Shown piece after piece: positions 53,604-63,075 of a DNA stretch of 64,000 nt. How positions within the stretch are numbered: the first letter of the stretch is position 1; the number at the start of each line of letters is the position of its first letter. The stretch is from positions 1-64,000 of the forward strand of contig JAWLEB010000011.1 in the NCBI GenBank assembly GCA_041686375.1, in the 5' to 3' direction. Both the position numbers and the translations under genes were made by a program. This DNA comes from JAGXLC01 sp041686375. GTDB taxonomy: Bacteria; Bacteroidota; Bacteroidia; Bacteroidales; UBA12077. The notes under the pieces were generated by a model. That model searched no databases and had not been told where the DNA came from. It was given only the letters and a program-made list of their open reading frames with translations.

Positions 53604-55324
53604 TTTTCGAATTTTATATCTTTAATGTTTAGCTGGATTGTTCTGTTGCCTCTGAAATTATTTTCTTCAATGGAAAAGCAGATACTAAAGGGGGTTCCTT
53701 TTTGAATATCGTAGTAGTAATTTGCCTGTTGAAAAGCAATTCCAGGAAAAACATTCTCATTGTCATTAGCTTGTTTCAGGCTGAGTTTGATATGTTCTTT
53801 GCTGGCTCCTACAAGTCTGGCTTGGCCAACAGTTATTACATTTGAGGCAGTAAAAACAGGCGCCAGGTTTTTTGGTCCGAATGGCTGAAACTGTCTTAGT
53901 ATATTGAAAAAACCTGGTGTAATCTGTGAAAAATTAATTGCAGAATCAATTTCGATGTGTGGTATGAGTTGTTCGTCTGTAATACTTTGTTCCACAATAT
54001 TTTCAAACCGCTTTTTAAATTTGGTCAGATTTTTTACATCTAATGTTAAGCCGGCAGCATATCTGTGCCCTCCAAAATTTTCCAGGAGGTCGCTGCATTC
54101 TTCCAGGGCATTATAGATATCGAAACCAGGCACAGACCGTGCAGAGCCTGTGGCCATACCATTTGATGCGGTTAATATTATGGTAGGCTTGTAATAAATT
54201 TCTATGATTCTTGAAGCGACAATACCAACCACGCCTTTGTGCCACTTGGAATTATAGAGTACTGTTGCCTTTTTTTCATTCAATGCAGATTCCGAAGAGA
54301 TCATCCTTAAAGCATCCTGAGTAATATTCCTGTCTATTGATTTACGCTCGTTGTTACAACTGTTTACTTTACTGGCTATTCTTTCAACTTCTTTGCGGTT
54401 TTGAGACAGCAAAAGTTCAACAGATTTTCTTGCTGACTCAACTCTTCCGGTTGCATTGATTCGTGGCCCTACTCGAAAAACAATATCTTCTATAACTATA
54501 TTATGATTTCTGTTATTGATACCTGAAATATCCAAAATTGCTTTAAGTCCGGGCTGTGGATTATTATTGAGCTGTTTTAATCCATAATAGGCCAATATCC
54601 TGTTTTCATCAATTATCGGGACAATATCGGAAGCTATTGAGACAGCGATAAGATCGAGGTATTCGTAAAGCACCTCCTGTTTTATGTTATTTGTTTTTCC
54701 AAATGCCTGTAGCATTTTAAATCCGACACCGCATCCGCTCAGCTCTTTGAAAGGATAATTGCATCCAGGTCTTTTTGGATCAAGAACGGCAAAAGCATCG
54801 GGTATTTTATCTTCGGGGGTGTGATGATCACAAATGACAAAGTCTATACCCATAGATTTTGCATAGGTCACTTTATCACCTGCTTTTATACCGCAGTCCA
54901 GTGCGATAATCAATGAAACTCCTTGCTTGCTGGCATAATCAATGCCTTCGTATGAAATCCCGTAGCCTTCTTTATATCTGTCCGGTATATAGTAATCTAC
55001 GTTACTTGTGATTTTACTGAGAAATGAATATACCATGGCCACTGATGTAGTGCCATCTACATCATAATCGCCATATATTAATATTTTTTGATTTTTTTGA
55101 AGGGCTTTTTCTATTCTTTCCACGGCACGATTCATATCCTTCATGAGAAAAGGATCATAAAGTTTGTCAAGGTTTGGTCTGAAGAAATTTTTTGCCTGGT
55201 TGAATGTTTTTATTCCACGCTGGATTAGCAGATTAGCCAAAAGTTTATCAATATTCAAGAATTCTGACATTTTTTCAATGTCTTCCTTTTTGGACATGGG
55301 TTTATAAATCCAGCTTTTTTCCAT
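53600..55324 (-). CDS. recJ: Single-stranded-DNA exonuclease RecJ
   Basis: The protein has 574 residues. The DHH domain has the metal-binding motifs ILIYGDYDVDGTTS, IALDCGIKAGD, and the name-giving VICDHHTPEDK. The DHHA1 domain has GGHRYAAGLTL, and an OB-fold C-terminal part (about 455-574) follows. It degrades 5'-ended single strands in recombination and mismatch repair. It ends with a four-base overlap with the convergent HhH gene. It is 18 bp downstream of lipB and probably shares its transcript. Confidence 0.96.
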   Translation of the reverse strand: MEKSWIYKPMSKKEDIEKMSEFLNIDKLLANLLIQRGIKTFNQAKNFFRPNLDKLYDPFLMKDMNRAVERIEKALQKNQKILIYGDYDVDGTTSVAMVYSFLSKITSNVDYYIPDRYKEGYGISYEGIDYASKQGVSLIIALDCGIKAGDKVTYAKSMGIDFVICDHHTPEDKIPDAFAVLDPKRPGCNYPFKELSGCGVGFKMLQAFGKTNNIKQEVLYEYLDLIAVSIASDIVPIIDENRILAYYGLKQLNNNPQPGLKAILDISGINNRNHNIVIEDIVFRVGPRINATGRVESARKSVELLLSQNRKEVERIASKVNSCNNERKSIDRNITQDALRMISSESALNEKKATVLYNSKWHKGVVGIVASRIIEIYYKPTIILTASNGMATGSARSVPGFDIYNALEECSDLLENFGGHRYAAGLTLDVKNLTKFKKRFENIVEQSITDEQLIPHIEIDSAINFSQITPGFFNILRQFQPFGPKNLAPVFTASNVITVGQARLVGASKEHIKLSLKQANDNENVFPGIAFQQANYYYDIQKGTPFSICFSIEENNFRGNRTIQLNIKDIKFEN

Positions 55325-55342
55325 AGCATTATGGTATTCTGA

Positions 55343-56047
55343 CTATTCTTTTAAGTTCATGTTAAATATTTTGCGTAGATTTTCTTTTACTATCTCTTTG
55401 GTTTCAGAAATATCAATTGTTTTTCCTAATTCCTTTTGTAATGAAGTAACCCCTTTATTGGTAAAGCCACATGGATTGATATAATCAAAATATTTCAGAT
55501 CGGTGTTGATATTAAAAGCAAAACCATGCATGGTTACAAATTTGCTTGCTCTCACTCCGATTGCGCAAATCTTTCTGGCTTTATCCGGTTTGTCTTTATC
55601 CAGCCATACACCGGTTGCGCTTTCTATTCTGTCTGCCTCGATGTTGTAATGCTGCAGTGTTTGTATTATAGCTTCTTCCAGGTGGTAGATGTATTTTTTT
55701 ACTTGTAGGTCAAACTGTTCTAAGTCAATAATAGGATAACCCACTATCTGCCCGGGCCCATGATAGGTTATGTCACCACCACGATTGATTTTATAATAGG
55801 TGGCATTAATTTTCCTGAGAAACTCGTCATTTATAAGAAGATTGTTCTGTTGCCCGCTTTTTCCAAGTGTGAAAACATGAGGGTGCTCGCAGAACAACAG
55901 ATAATTCATCGCTTTCTCATCTGTACTTTCATTATTTCTGGTTTCTTTTTTTTCGTTGACAATCTGGTTAAATAACTCTTCCTGTTTGTCCCAGGCTTCT
56001 TTATAGTCAATGATTCCTAAATCATTAAATTTAACTGTTCGTTCCAT
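55343..56047 (-). CDS. lipB: Octanoyltransferase LipB
   Basis: The protein has 234 residues. The family signature is INRGGDITYHGPGQIVGYPI (about 93-112). The catalytic Lys lies in ARKICAIGVRAS, and Cys in INPCGFTNKGVTSL. It transfers octanoate from acyl carrier protein to lipoyl domains of keto-acid dehydrogenases and the glycine cleavage H protein. It lies 14 bp downstream of lipA in the expected pathway order, followed by recJ. Confidence 0.96.
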   Translation of the reverse strand: MERTVKFNDLGIIDYKEAWDKQEELFNQIVNEKKETRNNESTDEKAMNYLLFCEHPHVFTLGKSGQQNNLLINDEFLRKINATYYKINRGGDITYHGPGQIVGYPIIDLEQFDLQVKKYIYHLEEAIIQTLQHYNIEADRIESATGVWLDKDKPDKARKICAIGVRASKFVTMHGFAFNINTDLKYFDYINPCGFTNKGVTSLQKELGKTIDISETKEIVKENLRKIFNMNLKE

Positions 56048-56061
56048 AATCTGAAAAATAG

Positions 56062-56934
56062 TTATGCATGGATATGTTTATCTGCATGGTAAGATGATCT
56101 TACCAGTGGGCTGCTTTCTACAAATCTGAAGCCTTTTTTTTCTCCAGCTTCTTTGTAATATTCAAATTTTTCGGGTTCCACAAATTCACTTACCGGTAAA
56201 TGGCTTACTGTTGGTTGTAAGTATTGACCAATGGTGAAAACCTTACATCCATTGTCCAGAATATCGTCCATGGTTTCGAAAATTTCTTCTTCCGTTTCTC
56301 CTAAACCCAGCATAATTCCGGATTTTGCAATTATACCTGATGATGATATATGGCGAATTACCCCAAGACTTGTTTCGTATTTCGCTTTTGAGCGGATCTG
56401 AGAGGTTAATCTTTTTACTGTTTCCAGGTTATGTGAAATCACCTCTGCACCTGCATTAATCACCATGTCGATAAGCTCTGGTTTCCCATCAAAATCAGGA
56501 ATTAGTGTTTCAATGGTTATACCAGGGTTAAGATTCTTTACTTCTTTGATCGTTTCTGCCCATATTCCGGCACCTCTATCTTCCAAATCATCCCTGTCTA
56601 CCGAAGTGATAACGGCATGTTTAATGCCCAGAATATTAATAGTTCGGGCTATTTTTTTGGGTTCATTTGGATCAGGAGGAAGGGGCCTGCCTGTTTTAAC
56701 ACCACAGAATTTACAGGAACGTGTACAAATTTCCCCTAAAATCATAAATGTGGCTGTTCCCCTGTTCCAGCATTCTCCTATGTTTGGGCAATTACCGCTT
56801 GTACAGATTGTATGCAGGTTATTATCATTTAACCGGTTTTTCATCCAGGAATAGGTATCTCCTTTGGGCATTTGCATTTTCATCCATGAAGGTAATCGCC
56901 GGTAATTTTTATATTTAGGGTTCATAATGTGCAT
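56062..56934 (-). CDS. lipA: Lipoyl synthase LipA
   Basis: The protein has 290 residues. The auxiliary iron-sulfur cluster motif is CTSGNCPNIGEC (Cys at about 44, 49, 55). The radical SAM motif is CTRSCKFC (about 70-77). The C-terminal RSSYHA Ser ligand is present. The enzyme inserts two sulfur atoms into protein-bound octanoyl groups made by LipB, encoded directly downstream. A second in-frame ATG at 56925 could be the true start; the difference is three residues. Confidence 0.97.
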   Translation of the reverse strand: MHIMNPKYKNYRRLPSWMKMQMPKGDTYSWMKNRLNDNNLHTICTSGNCPNIGECWNRGTATFMILGEICTRSCKFCGVKTGRPLPPDPNEPKKIARTINILGIKHAVITSVDRDDLEDRGAGIWAETIKEVKNLNPGITIETLIPDFDGKPELIDMVINAGAEVISHNLETVKRLTSQIRSKAKYETSLGVIRHISSSGIIAKSGIMLGLGETEEEIFETMDDILDNGCKVFTIGQYLQPTVSHLPVSEFVEPEKFEYYKEAGEKKGFRFVESSPLVRSSYHADKHIHA

Positions 56935-57038
56935 TTTAGAACATTTCCAGTTAAAAAATCAAATATTTTTAACTATATTGCAAAGTTAAAATTTAAATTT
57001 TGTTTGCAGAGTAATAAATTTAATATATTCCGTTCGTT

Positions 57039-58151
57039 ATGAAAAAACTTGTTTTATCATTGCAACTGTTGCTTATATTAATTAGTTCAGGCTATGTATC
57101 CGGGCAGCAGTATTTTGAAACTTCAGCATTTAATAATGAATATTCACACCTGGTTCTTACACATCCTACCGTACATAATGTAAAGACTTTTATGAATCTT
57201 ATCCGTAAAGACCTGGTGGATCTGACTGACACCAGGATTGTTGGTGTATTTTATGAACATAGCAGATATGATTATCAAAAGACCCGGGAATTTTTGGATA
57301 CATGTGACTCTGTGAAACAGGATATTTTATTGCATAAGATTTCTGACTCTGTTGATGTTGATGATTTGTATAAAGAGAATGATCTGTCTGATGATTTTGA
57401 AATGATTTTTCAGCATTCTGAAGGTATCATTTTTTTTGGAGGACCCGATATGCCGACACAAACATATGGAGAGAAGACAAATTTACTGACCTCAATTTAT
57501 GATCCCGGCCGTCATTTCTTTGAGCTTACTTTTTTGTTTCATTTGACCGGAGGCAGCCAGGATCCAGCATATAAGCCATTGCTTGCAACAGATCCGGACT
57601 ATCTGATATATGGCTTTTGCCTGGGTATGCAAACGATGAATGTGGCAGCGGGAGGAACACTGGTTCAGGATATTCCAACGGAAATTTATGGAGTTGAATA
57701 CGCTGAGGATGTGGTAAAAATGGATGAAAATGCTGTACATCGGAATTATTACAGGCATACGGATATGGATGATGCGCTTTTGAGCGGCAGTTTTCACCAG
57801 GTTGATATTCAAAATGGCACCTTCCTGCGCAAATTAAGTGATAATGCTAATCCCTGGATATATAGCAATCATCATCAATGCATTGATGAGTTGGGTCAAA
57901 ACTACGCTGTAATCGCTCATTCAATGGATAATAATATTATAGAAGCCTTCAGGCATAATAAGTATGAAAATGTTATAGCCGTTCAGTTTCACCCTGAAGC
58001 AATGTTGTTGTATAATGATGATATTGAATTTCGTATTCAACCGGGAGACCAACTGCAGAAGGGGAAAAATATATTAGAAGAGAAGAATAGTATGAAATTC
58101 CATAAAGCTTACTGGAAAGATTTTTCTGAGAGATTTAACGCTCTTAATTAA
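57039..58151 (+). CDS. Exported class I glutamine amidotransferase-like protein (C26 type)
   Basis: The protein has 370 residues. The signal peptide is 1-22 (SGYVSGQ). The amidotransferase core has FFGGPDMP, the nucleophile Cys in YGFCLGMQTMNVAAGG (about 193), and the His/Glu pair in IAVQFHPEAML (about 315). It resembles gamma-glutamyl hydrolase-type C26 peptidases. Its export makes a biosynthetic amidotransferase role unlikely; hydrolysis of a gamma-glutamyl or related bond outside the cytoplasm is more likely. A single gene, divergent from lipA. Substrate unknown. Confidence 0.83.
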   Translation: MKKLVLSLQLLLILISSGYVSGQQYFETSAFNNEYSHLVLTHPTVHNVKTFMNLIRKDLVDLTDTRIVGVFYEHSRYDYQKTREFLDTCDSVKQDILLHKISDSVDVDDLYKENDLSDDFEMIFQHSEGIIFFGGPDMPTQTYGEKTNLLTSIYDPGRHFFELTFLFHLTGGSQDPAYKPLLATDPDYLIYGFCLGMQTMNVAAGGTLVQDIPTEIYGVEYAEDVVKMDENAVHRNYYRHTDMDDALLSGSFHQVDIQNGTFLRKLSDNANPWIYSNHHQCIDELGQNYAVIAHSMDNNIIEAFRHNKYENVIAVQFHPEAMLLYNDDIEFRIQPGDQLQKGKNILEEKNSMKFHKAYWKDFSERFNALN

Positions 58152-58362
58152 TAAGATCGTCTTGATTACTAGTATTTTAGACTAAAAGCGTACCGCAATC
58201 CATCGGGATACGGTTCTTAGTGGGTATAGGCTAGCCGGGGGGGCAATTATATAGAGCTGGTTTCTGATAAAAAACTAAACAATTTTATGATTTAATTATA
58301 TTTTGAAGATTATTGATTGACTTGTATTAACTTTAGTATTTATTATTTAAAATTAACATTTT
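58152..58362. other. 211-bp non-coding gap
   Basis: A hairpin-like element, ACCG-ca-ATCC-atcg-GGAT-a-CGGT (about 58192-58214), may end transcription of the amidotransferase gene, but no U-run follows. The rest is AT-rich and presumably holds the promoter of the lipoprotein at 58363. Confidence 0.35.
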
Positions 58363-59082
58363 ATGAAAAATATCGTTTTAGGGGTATTATTCATTTTTTT
58401 AATTACCTCTTGTGCCACTCATCATGGCACCATTAGTTCTTCAGCTTTAGATGAAAATTGTGTTTACCAGGAAACTGCCCTGGGCGTTTCAAAGACCGGT
58501 AAAATTTTAGGAATAGGAGGATTATCAAAAGATGCTCTGATTTATGAAGCAAAAAAGGAATTAAATAAAAATTTTTCACTAGAGCCAGGGGAATCTTATA
58601 TCAACTATACACTTGATATAAAGCGATCATTTTACTTAGTTTTTTCACAGACAGAAGTTACCCTGACATCCGATATTATTAAACGAGTGGGTGATTCAAC
58701 TGTAAATCCTTTCTCCGATAAATACTTAAGTAATATTGGTCAAATCGATCAACCGAGATTGGGTTTATTTGAGGTGGGAGATGCAATTTATTTTGATCTG
58801 AAAAAAGAAGGAATCATTGTTTCTTTCCCTAAGCCCAATAAAGCTAAAGTGCAATATTCCACACCAAAAGGAAATATAAAGATAAAAAATGTTTCCGTTC
58901 GGAAGTTATACTCAAAAAAGGGAGAGATGAATAGTTATAAAATAGGCGACTATTACGGGTTTAAGACAGAAATAAATGATAAGAAGGCAACCAAAGTAGG
59001 AAAAGTTATAGGAATAGGTCATAATTCTTTATTACTTGAGAATCAAGAAGCAAATATAAGAAAGGTTGTGAAATTAAATTAA
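58363..59082 (+). CDS. Small lipoprotein, DUF6567-like
   Basis: The protein has 239 residues. A lipoprotein signal ends at LITSC (Cys about 18). Residues about 20-110 contain ALGVSKTGKILGIGGLSKDALIYEAKKEL (in pieces KTGKILGIGGLSKDALI and YEAKKELNKNF) followed by YINYTLDIKRSFYLVFSQTEVTLTSDII. This resembles the DUF6567/TRL-like lipoproteins of Bacteroidota as I recall them. The second half (130-239) is a separate beta-rich part with two GKVIGIGHNSLLLE-like strands. No function is known. Family assignment is from memory and moderately sure; lipoprotein call is firm. Confidence 0.72.
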   Translation: MKNIVLGVLFIFLITSCATHHGTISSSALDENCVYQETALGVSKTGKILGIGGLSKDALIYEAKKELNKNFSLEPGESYINYTLDIKRSFYLVFSQTEVTLTSDIIKRVGDSTVNPFSDKYLSNIGQIDQPRLGLFEVGDAIYFDLKKEGIIVSFPKPNKAKVQYSTPKGNIKIKNVSVRKLYSKKGEMNSYKIGDYYGFKTEINDKKATKVGKVIGIGHNSLLLENQEANIRKVVKLN

Positions 59083-59160
59083 AAAAAAACGGGATATCTT
59101 TCCGCTCAACCTTTGCAGGAGAATATTTTATGGATCAAATCCGGTGTATATACTAATCCT

Positions 59161-60639
59161 TTACCGGTAAAAATCCAGTACCGCATTATAGTCAAAGCTT
59201 GATTTGTGTGGGCGGATTGCAACTCCCATTTCGCTAAAGTTCCCTAAAAGCACCTTCCGGTGGCCTAAATCTGGTACGTAACGGTCAATAAGTAAGCTAA
59301 GTACTATATCCAATCCGTTTTTATTTCCATAGTCATTGCACTCAGCATCATAGCCATATGAACAATTAACACGGTCATGACCTTTTAGTTTTCTTTGTCC
59401 GGCTTCTATTGCCCAACATTCCGCCAAATTAAATAATTCCTTATCGGGCTGTAAGATCGATTTGGGTTCCATTTCCTTCAATGTTTTGAAAAGACTTTGA
59501 TGGTAATGATCACTCACTTCCTCCTGGTATTCTTTTTGGTAGACTGTAAACTCTTTGTCATATAACTTAAAGAGGATGATTTCCCTGTCTTCTGACGTTT
59601 CCCTATATATGCTCAGGTTTCGCAAGTTAAGTAATTCAGGTCTGCTGTTGTCTAGATAATTGTAAAATTTTCTATATGCAATATCATATTGATATTTTGT
59701 TGCATTGGTTGATTCCTTGATGATTTTGGTTTTTACAAATTTTTCAATTGTTTCTTGTGGTAAATCTTGTTTAAATAGTTTGTGTACAGGGAGTTCGAAG
59801 AAATCATCAAAGGAAAGCGTTTCGCCATATTGGCTGACTTCAAGTGTGTCATATACAGGCAACTTCAGGTTTAGGTCTCCGTGATATCTGATTTTTAAGC
59901 GTGTATTCAGAAATGTTTCATGAAATAACTGCGGGTTCATTCTTGCCAGATTGAGGAAGTAGAAAACCATTTTTTCATTCCCGGAGAGATAATCTTCATT
60001 TTTTGCAGTGTTTGCCATTCGATACAGCGGATTGTTCCATTCATGAAATTCATCTTTGTTATGATAGTATTTTTCTAGCAGGTCATAGTTTTTTTTATAA
60101 TCGCTATAGAATTCTTCAGGTATATCGATTTGCTCCTTTAGGTGGTTGACAAGATAGGAGTCATCAAAGCTGTAGTAATTCGTGTATAAATCTTCGCTGT
60201 TGTCGAATGTTTCATGCAGCGCATTAAAATAAGTTTTGGCTTTTCTTTTGCTACCCTGTTTATACCATTTTTTTCCTTGTTCAAATATTTCCTGTTGTAA
60301 TTTTTTTATTTCCTTGTTAAAAAAGGATTGAGTATTTGCGCTTTCTGTGCCAGCGTAATCTTTTGATTTGCGTATCATCTTTAGCGTTTGGAGCTCCGGG
60401 TTATCAGCTGCCTTTTTATCTTCGTGGTTATCCGGTAGTTTATGAAAAGATAGGGCTTTAATCATTTGAATTTCATTTGTAACGTCCCTTGAAGCCTTTG
60501 CTTCATTGTAACAGGTTTCATAGTTCTTTTGCAGGAACTGTTCTTTTAAGGTTCCAAATGTATTTTTCTGGCTATAAAGCGGGGATATTGTAAATAGCAA
60601 TATATGAGTCAGAAGTATAAATTTTGCTTTTCTGTACAT
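59161..60639 (-). CDS. Exported CAP-domain protein with large insertion
   Basis: The protein has 492 residues. The signal peptide is 1-23. Residues 24-215 are charged and helical, with some repeat-like character (KWYKQGSKRKAKTYFNALHETF). A CAP (SCP/PR1-like) domain starts near 218 (NEKMVFYFLNLARMNPQLF) and resumes after an insertion of about 150 residues: LFNLAECWAIEAGQRKLKGHDR, then LGHRKVLLGNFSEMGVAI. CAP proteins are secreted and bind sterols, lipids or metal; bacterial roles are mostly unknown. The gene stands alone; 81 bp separate it from the transporter gene upstream on the same strand. Confidence 0.82.
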   Translation of the reverse strand: MYRKAKFILLTHILLFTISPLYSQKNTFGTLKEQFLQKNYETCYNEAKASRDVTNEIQMIKALSFHKLPDNHEDKKAADNPELQTLKMIRKSKDYAGTESANTQSFFNKEIKKLQQEIFEQGKKWYKQGSKRKAKTYFNALHETFDNSEDLYTNYYSFDDSYLVNHLKEQIDIPEEFYSDYKKNYDLLEKYYHNKDEFHEWNNPLYRMANTAKNEDYLSGNEKMVFYFLNLARMNPQLFHETFLNTRLKIRYHGDLNLKLPVYDTLEVSQYGETLSFDDFFELPVHKLFKQDLPQETIEKFVKTKIIKESTNATKYQYDIAYRKFYNYLDNSRPELLNLRNLSIYRETSEDREIILFKLYDKEFTVYQKEYQEEVSDHYHQSLFKTLKEMEPKSILQPDKELFNLAECWAIEAGQRKLKGHDRVNCSYGYDAECNDYGNKNGLDIVLSLLIDRYVPDLGHRKVLLGNFSEMGVAIRPHKSSFDYNAVLDFYR

Positions 60640-60720
60640 GGTTAATTTTTTCTAATAAACGGAAAAAATATCCGATAAGTTTATCCGGAATTATAAAATT
60701 ATTGAAGGCGTTACACAAAA

Positions 60721-62940
60721 TTACTTGATTTGCTTGTCTATTGTGGCATTTACAAAAAGCACATCTCCCAGTTTATCGTATCCACTGAAAATCTTTTCTC
60801 CTTCATGTTTCAATTGTTCATTTAAAAATCCCATCATGGTGAGTCCTGCCTTCTGTGACTTCTCGTTGATAACATCTCTTGGATTGGTTTCTTCGTCTGT
60901 CTCAATAAATTCGATGTTTTTCATAGAAACAGGGAGTCGTCCCTTTTTAATGACATCGGTTAGCTGATTTTTAGACTCTTCACCGCTTTTGGGTGTTTGC
61001 AGGAAGAATATCTTGATTCCGCTTTTTTTCCAATCGGGATGACCAGCAATAATATAGCTTAGCAGTATCATCAGGTTGATGTTTTTCAGGTCAAACTTCC
61101 GAATCCAGATATGGATACCCTTGTAGTAATTCATGCCTTTATTACTGCCGCCCAACACACAAATATCATAATGAGCAGCCTTTACCAGGCTGATATTTTC
61201 CACAATCTGGTTAAGATTAGCAGGTTCATTTTTTTCAAATTCAAATAAAATCATATTGTTTTCCAGTCCGGATACACCGGGGAGCTGTATTATTTGAGCA
61301 ATAGCTGATGTATATGAAGGGGAAATGATGGTATCCACATAAACATTGCTTTTCTGGTGATATGTTTTTTCAATAAGGTCATCCATTGCTTTTTTTGATT
61401 TCTGGTAGGTTTCATTAGACAGGTATCCGGGAATATATTTAATATAGGTTCCAAAACCGTATTTATAAGAAAACCACTTTAACAGGTTGAATGCATTGTC
61501 TCTTTCAGAAGAAAGATCCGATACGCAAACCACTGATGGGTGCCAGCTGATTTTTTCTTTAAGAATTTGACTTTTTTGCAGGTATATTTGAAGATTTCTG
61601 TTGATTTGAAATAAAGTACTTCTGAATATTGCCTCGAGTCCTTGTCTTTCTTTGTGATAATAACTGATGTATGTGTACAGGAGGATAATCATTACAATGG
61701 CAAGGCCTGCATATAATGCGCTGATTTTGAACATTAAAAATACCGCGAAAATAAATCCTAACAATGAGATTACCCAATTGGATTTAAACGTAGGGCGGTA
61801 GGATGGAGGTGCTCCAAAGTGGTTCAGAAATGAGATGAGGCATATAGAACCATAGGTTACCATGAAGAACATTGAAATGATGCTGGCTACTGCATTAACA
61901 TCTCCTGCTGCAACAAAGATAAAAGCAATCAGGATTGTTAACAGAGAAGCATTGAAAGGTTCGTTTGTCTCTTTATCTCCTTTGGCCAGAAAAAAATTTA
62001 ACTTTCTGGAAGGAAAAGCCTGATCGACTCCCAATGCCTGTAAGGTTCGGGGAGCTACCATTACGGACCCTAACGCTGAGGAGATTGTTGAGGCTGCTAA
62101 ACCAAGCGGGATAATTATATTCCCACCGTATGCAATTTCGCTCATGATAAGCTGGATATTCACCAAATCCTCTGGTCTTGCAGAATGAACCAGTTTTAAG
62201 GCGACCAGGATATAAATGACAAATCCCATTGAGGTAGCTATAAGTGTTCCCTTTGGGATAGATTTACCAGGGTTTTTCAAATCTCCCGACAAACCAACGC
62301 CAGCTGTCATCCCTGTGAAAGCGGGAAATATAATAGCAAAGATTATAAAAAAATCATCAAAATTTCTTACAGGATTTTCAGAGATTCCTGCCCTGGCAGT
62401 TTCTGAGTATTCCGTATGACCGAAGAAGAACATAAGAAGCGAAACAGCAAGAATACCGACCACAAAATACAGCGTTTTAACCCCTAAATTTGCTCCTTTT
62501 TTGAGGATCAGGTATGCAAGAATAGCCATTGCCGGCAAGCTAATGGCTTGTCTCGGAAGAATGACGCCATAGGTGTCTTTTATCCAGTTGAAAAAAAATT
62601 CAAAGGCTTCTGTAAAGGCAATAACATAGAAGGCAACACTTATGGCCTGCGACAGAAATAAAGCTATACCAATCGTTGTCCCAATATTGAGTCCGAAGGA
62701 GCGTGATATTATGTAATACTCTCCTCCTCCTTTAACCCGCTGATTAGTGCTGATCTCCGAAATAGCCATGGCAGTAGGAATAGTAACCATGTGTCCAAGA
62801 GCGATGATGGCCAATACTCCGATAAATCCTAATTTTCCTACAGCAAACCCGAAACGGAGAAATAATATAGCTCCTAAAATGGTTGATATAGCTGTGAAAA
62901 AAACAGGCGCTGTACCAAACTTATTAGTTGTCCTTGCCAT
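60721..62940 (-). CDS. APC-superfamily transporter, SLC12 cation-chloride cotransporter-like
   Basis: The protein has 739 residues. Twelve membrane helices occupy about 10-430. VKGGGEYYIISRSFGLNIGTTIG (in pieces VKGGGEYYIISRSFG and IGTTIGIALFLSQAIS) and PAFTGMTAGVGLSGDLKNPGKSIPKG (in pieces PAFTGMTAGVGLSGDLKNP and GKSIPKGT) match the SLC12 substrate helices. The cytoplasmic C-terminal domain (about 450-739) has alpha/beta character, with WHPSVVCVSDLS and FFLQTPKSG strands. It probably co-transports cations with chloride or transports amino acids. A single gene; the substrate is not deducible from sequence. Confidence 0.88.
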   Translation of the reverse strand: MARTTNKFGTAPVFFTAISTILGAILFLRFGFAVGKLGFIGVLAIIALGHMVTIPTAMAISEISTNQRVKGGGEYYIISRSFGLNIGTTIGIALFLSQAISVAFYVIAFTEAFEFFFNWIKDTYGVILPRQAISLPAMAILAYLILKKGANLGVKTLYFVVGILAVSLLMFFFGHTEYSETARAGISENPVRNFDDFFIIFAIIFPAFTGMTAGVGLSGDLKNPGKSIPKGTLIATSMGFVIYILVALKLVHSARPEDLVNIQLIMSEIAYGGNIIIPLGLAASTISSALGSVMVAPRTLQALGVDQAFPSRKLNFFLAKGDKETNEPFNASLLTILIAFIFVAAGDVNAVASIISMFFMVTYGSICLISFLNHFGAPPSYRPTFKSNWVISLLGFIFAVFLMFKISALYAGLAIVMIILLYTYISYYHKERQGLEAIFRSTLFQINRNLQIYLQKSQILKEKISWHPSVVCVSDLSSERDNAFNLLKWFSYKYGFGTYIKYIPGYLSNETYQKSKKAMDDLIEKTYHQKSNVYVDTIISPSYTSAIAQIIQLPGVSGLENNMILFEFEKNEPANLNQIVENISLVKAAHYDICVLGGSNKGMNYYKGIHIWIRKFDLKNINLMILLSYIIAGHPDWKKSGIKIFFLQTPKSGEESKNQLTDVIKKGRLPVSMKNIEFIETDEETNPRDVINEKSQKAGLTMMGFLNEQLKHEGEKIFSGYDKLGDVLFVNATIDKQIK

Positions 62941-63075
62941 ACTGATATTTTATAGCCTTTATTTTAAACAGCTAAATTTACAATTCTTTCTTAAAATTTA
63001 ATAAATTATGTAATTTTAAATTTTATCTGAAATTAGAAATTGAAGGTTTATGAAAACAGCATTATTGTTTTTATG

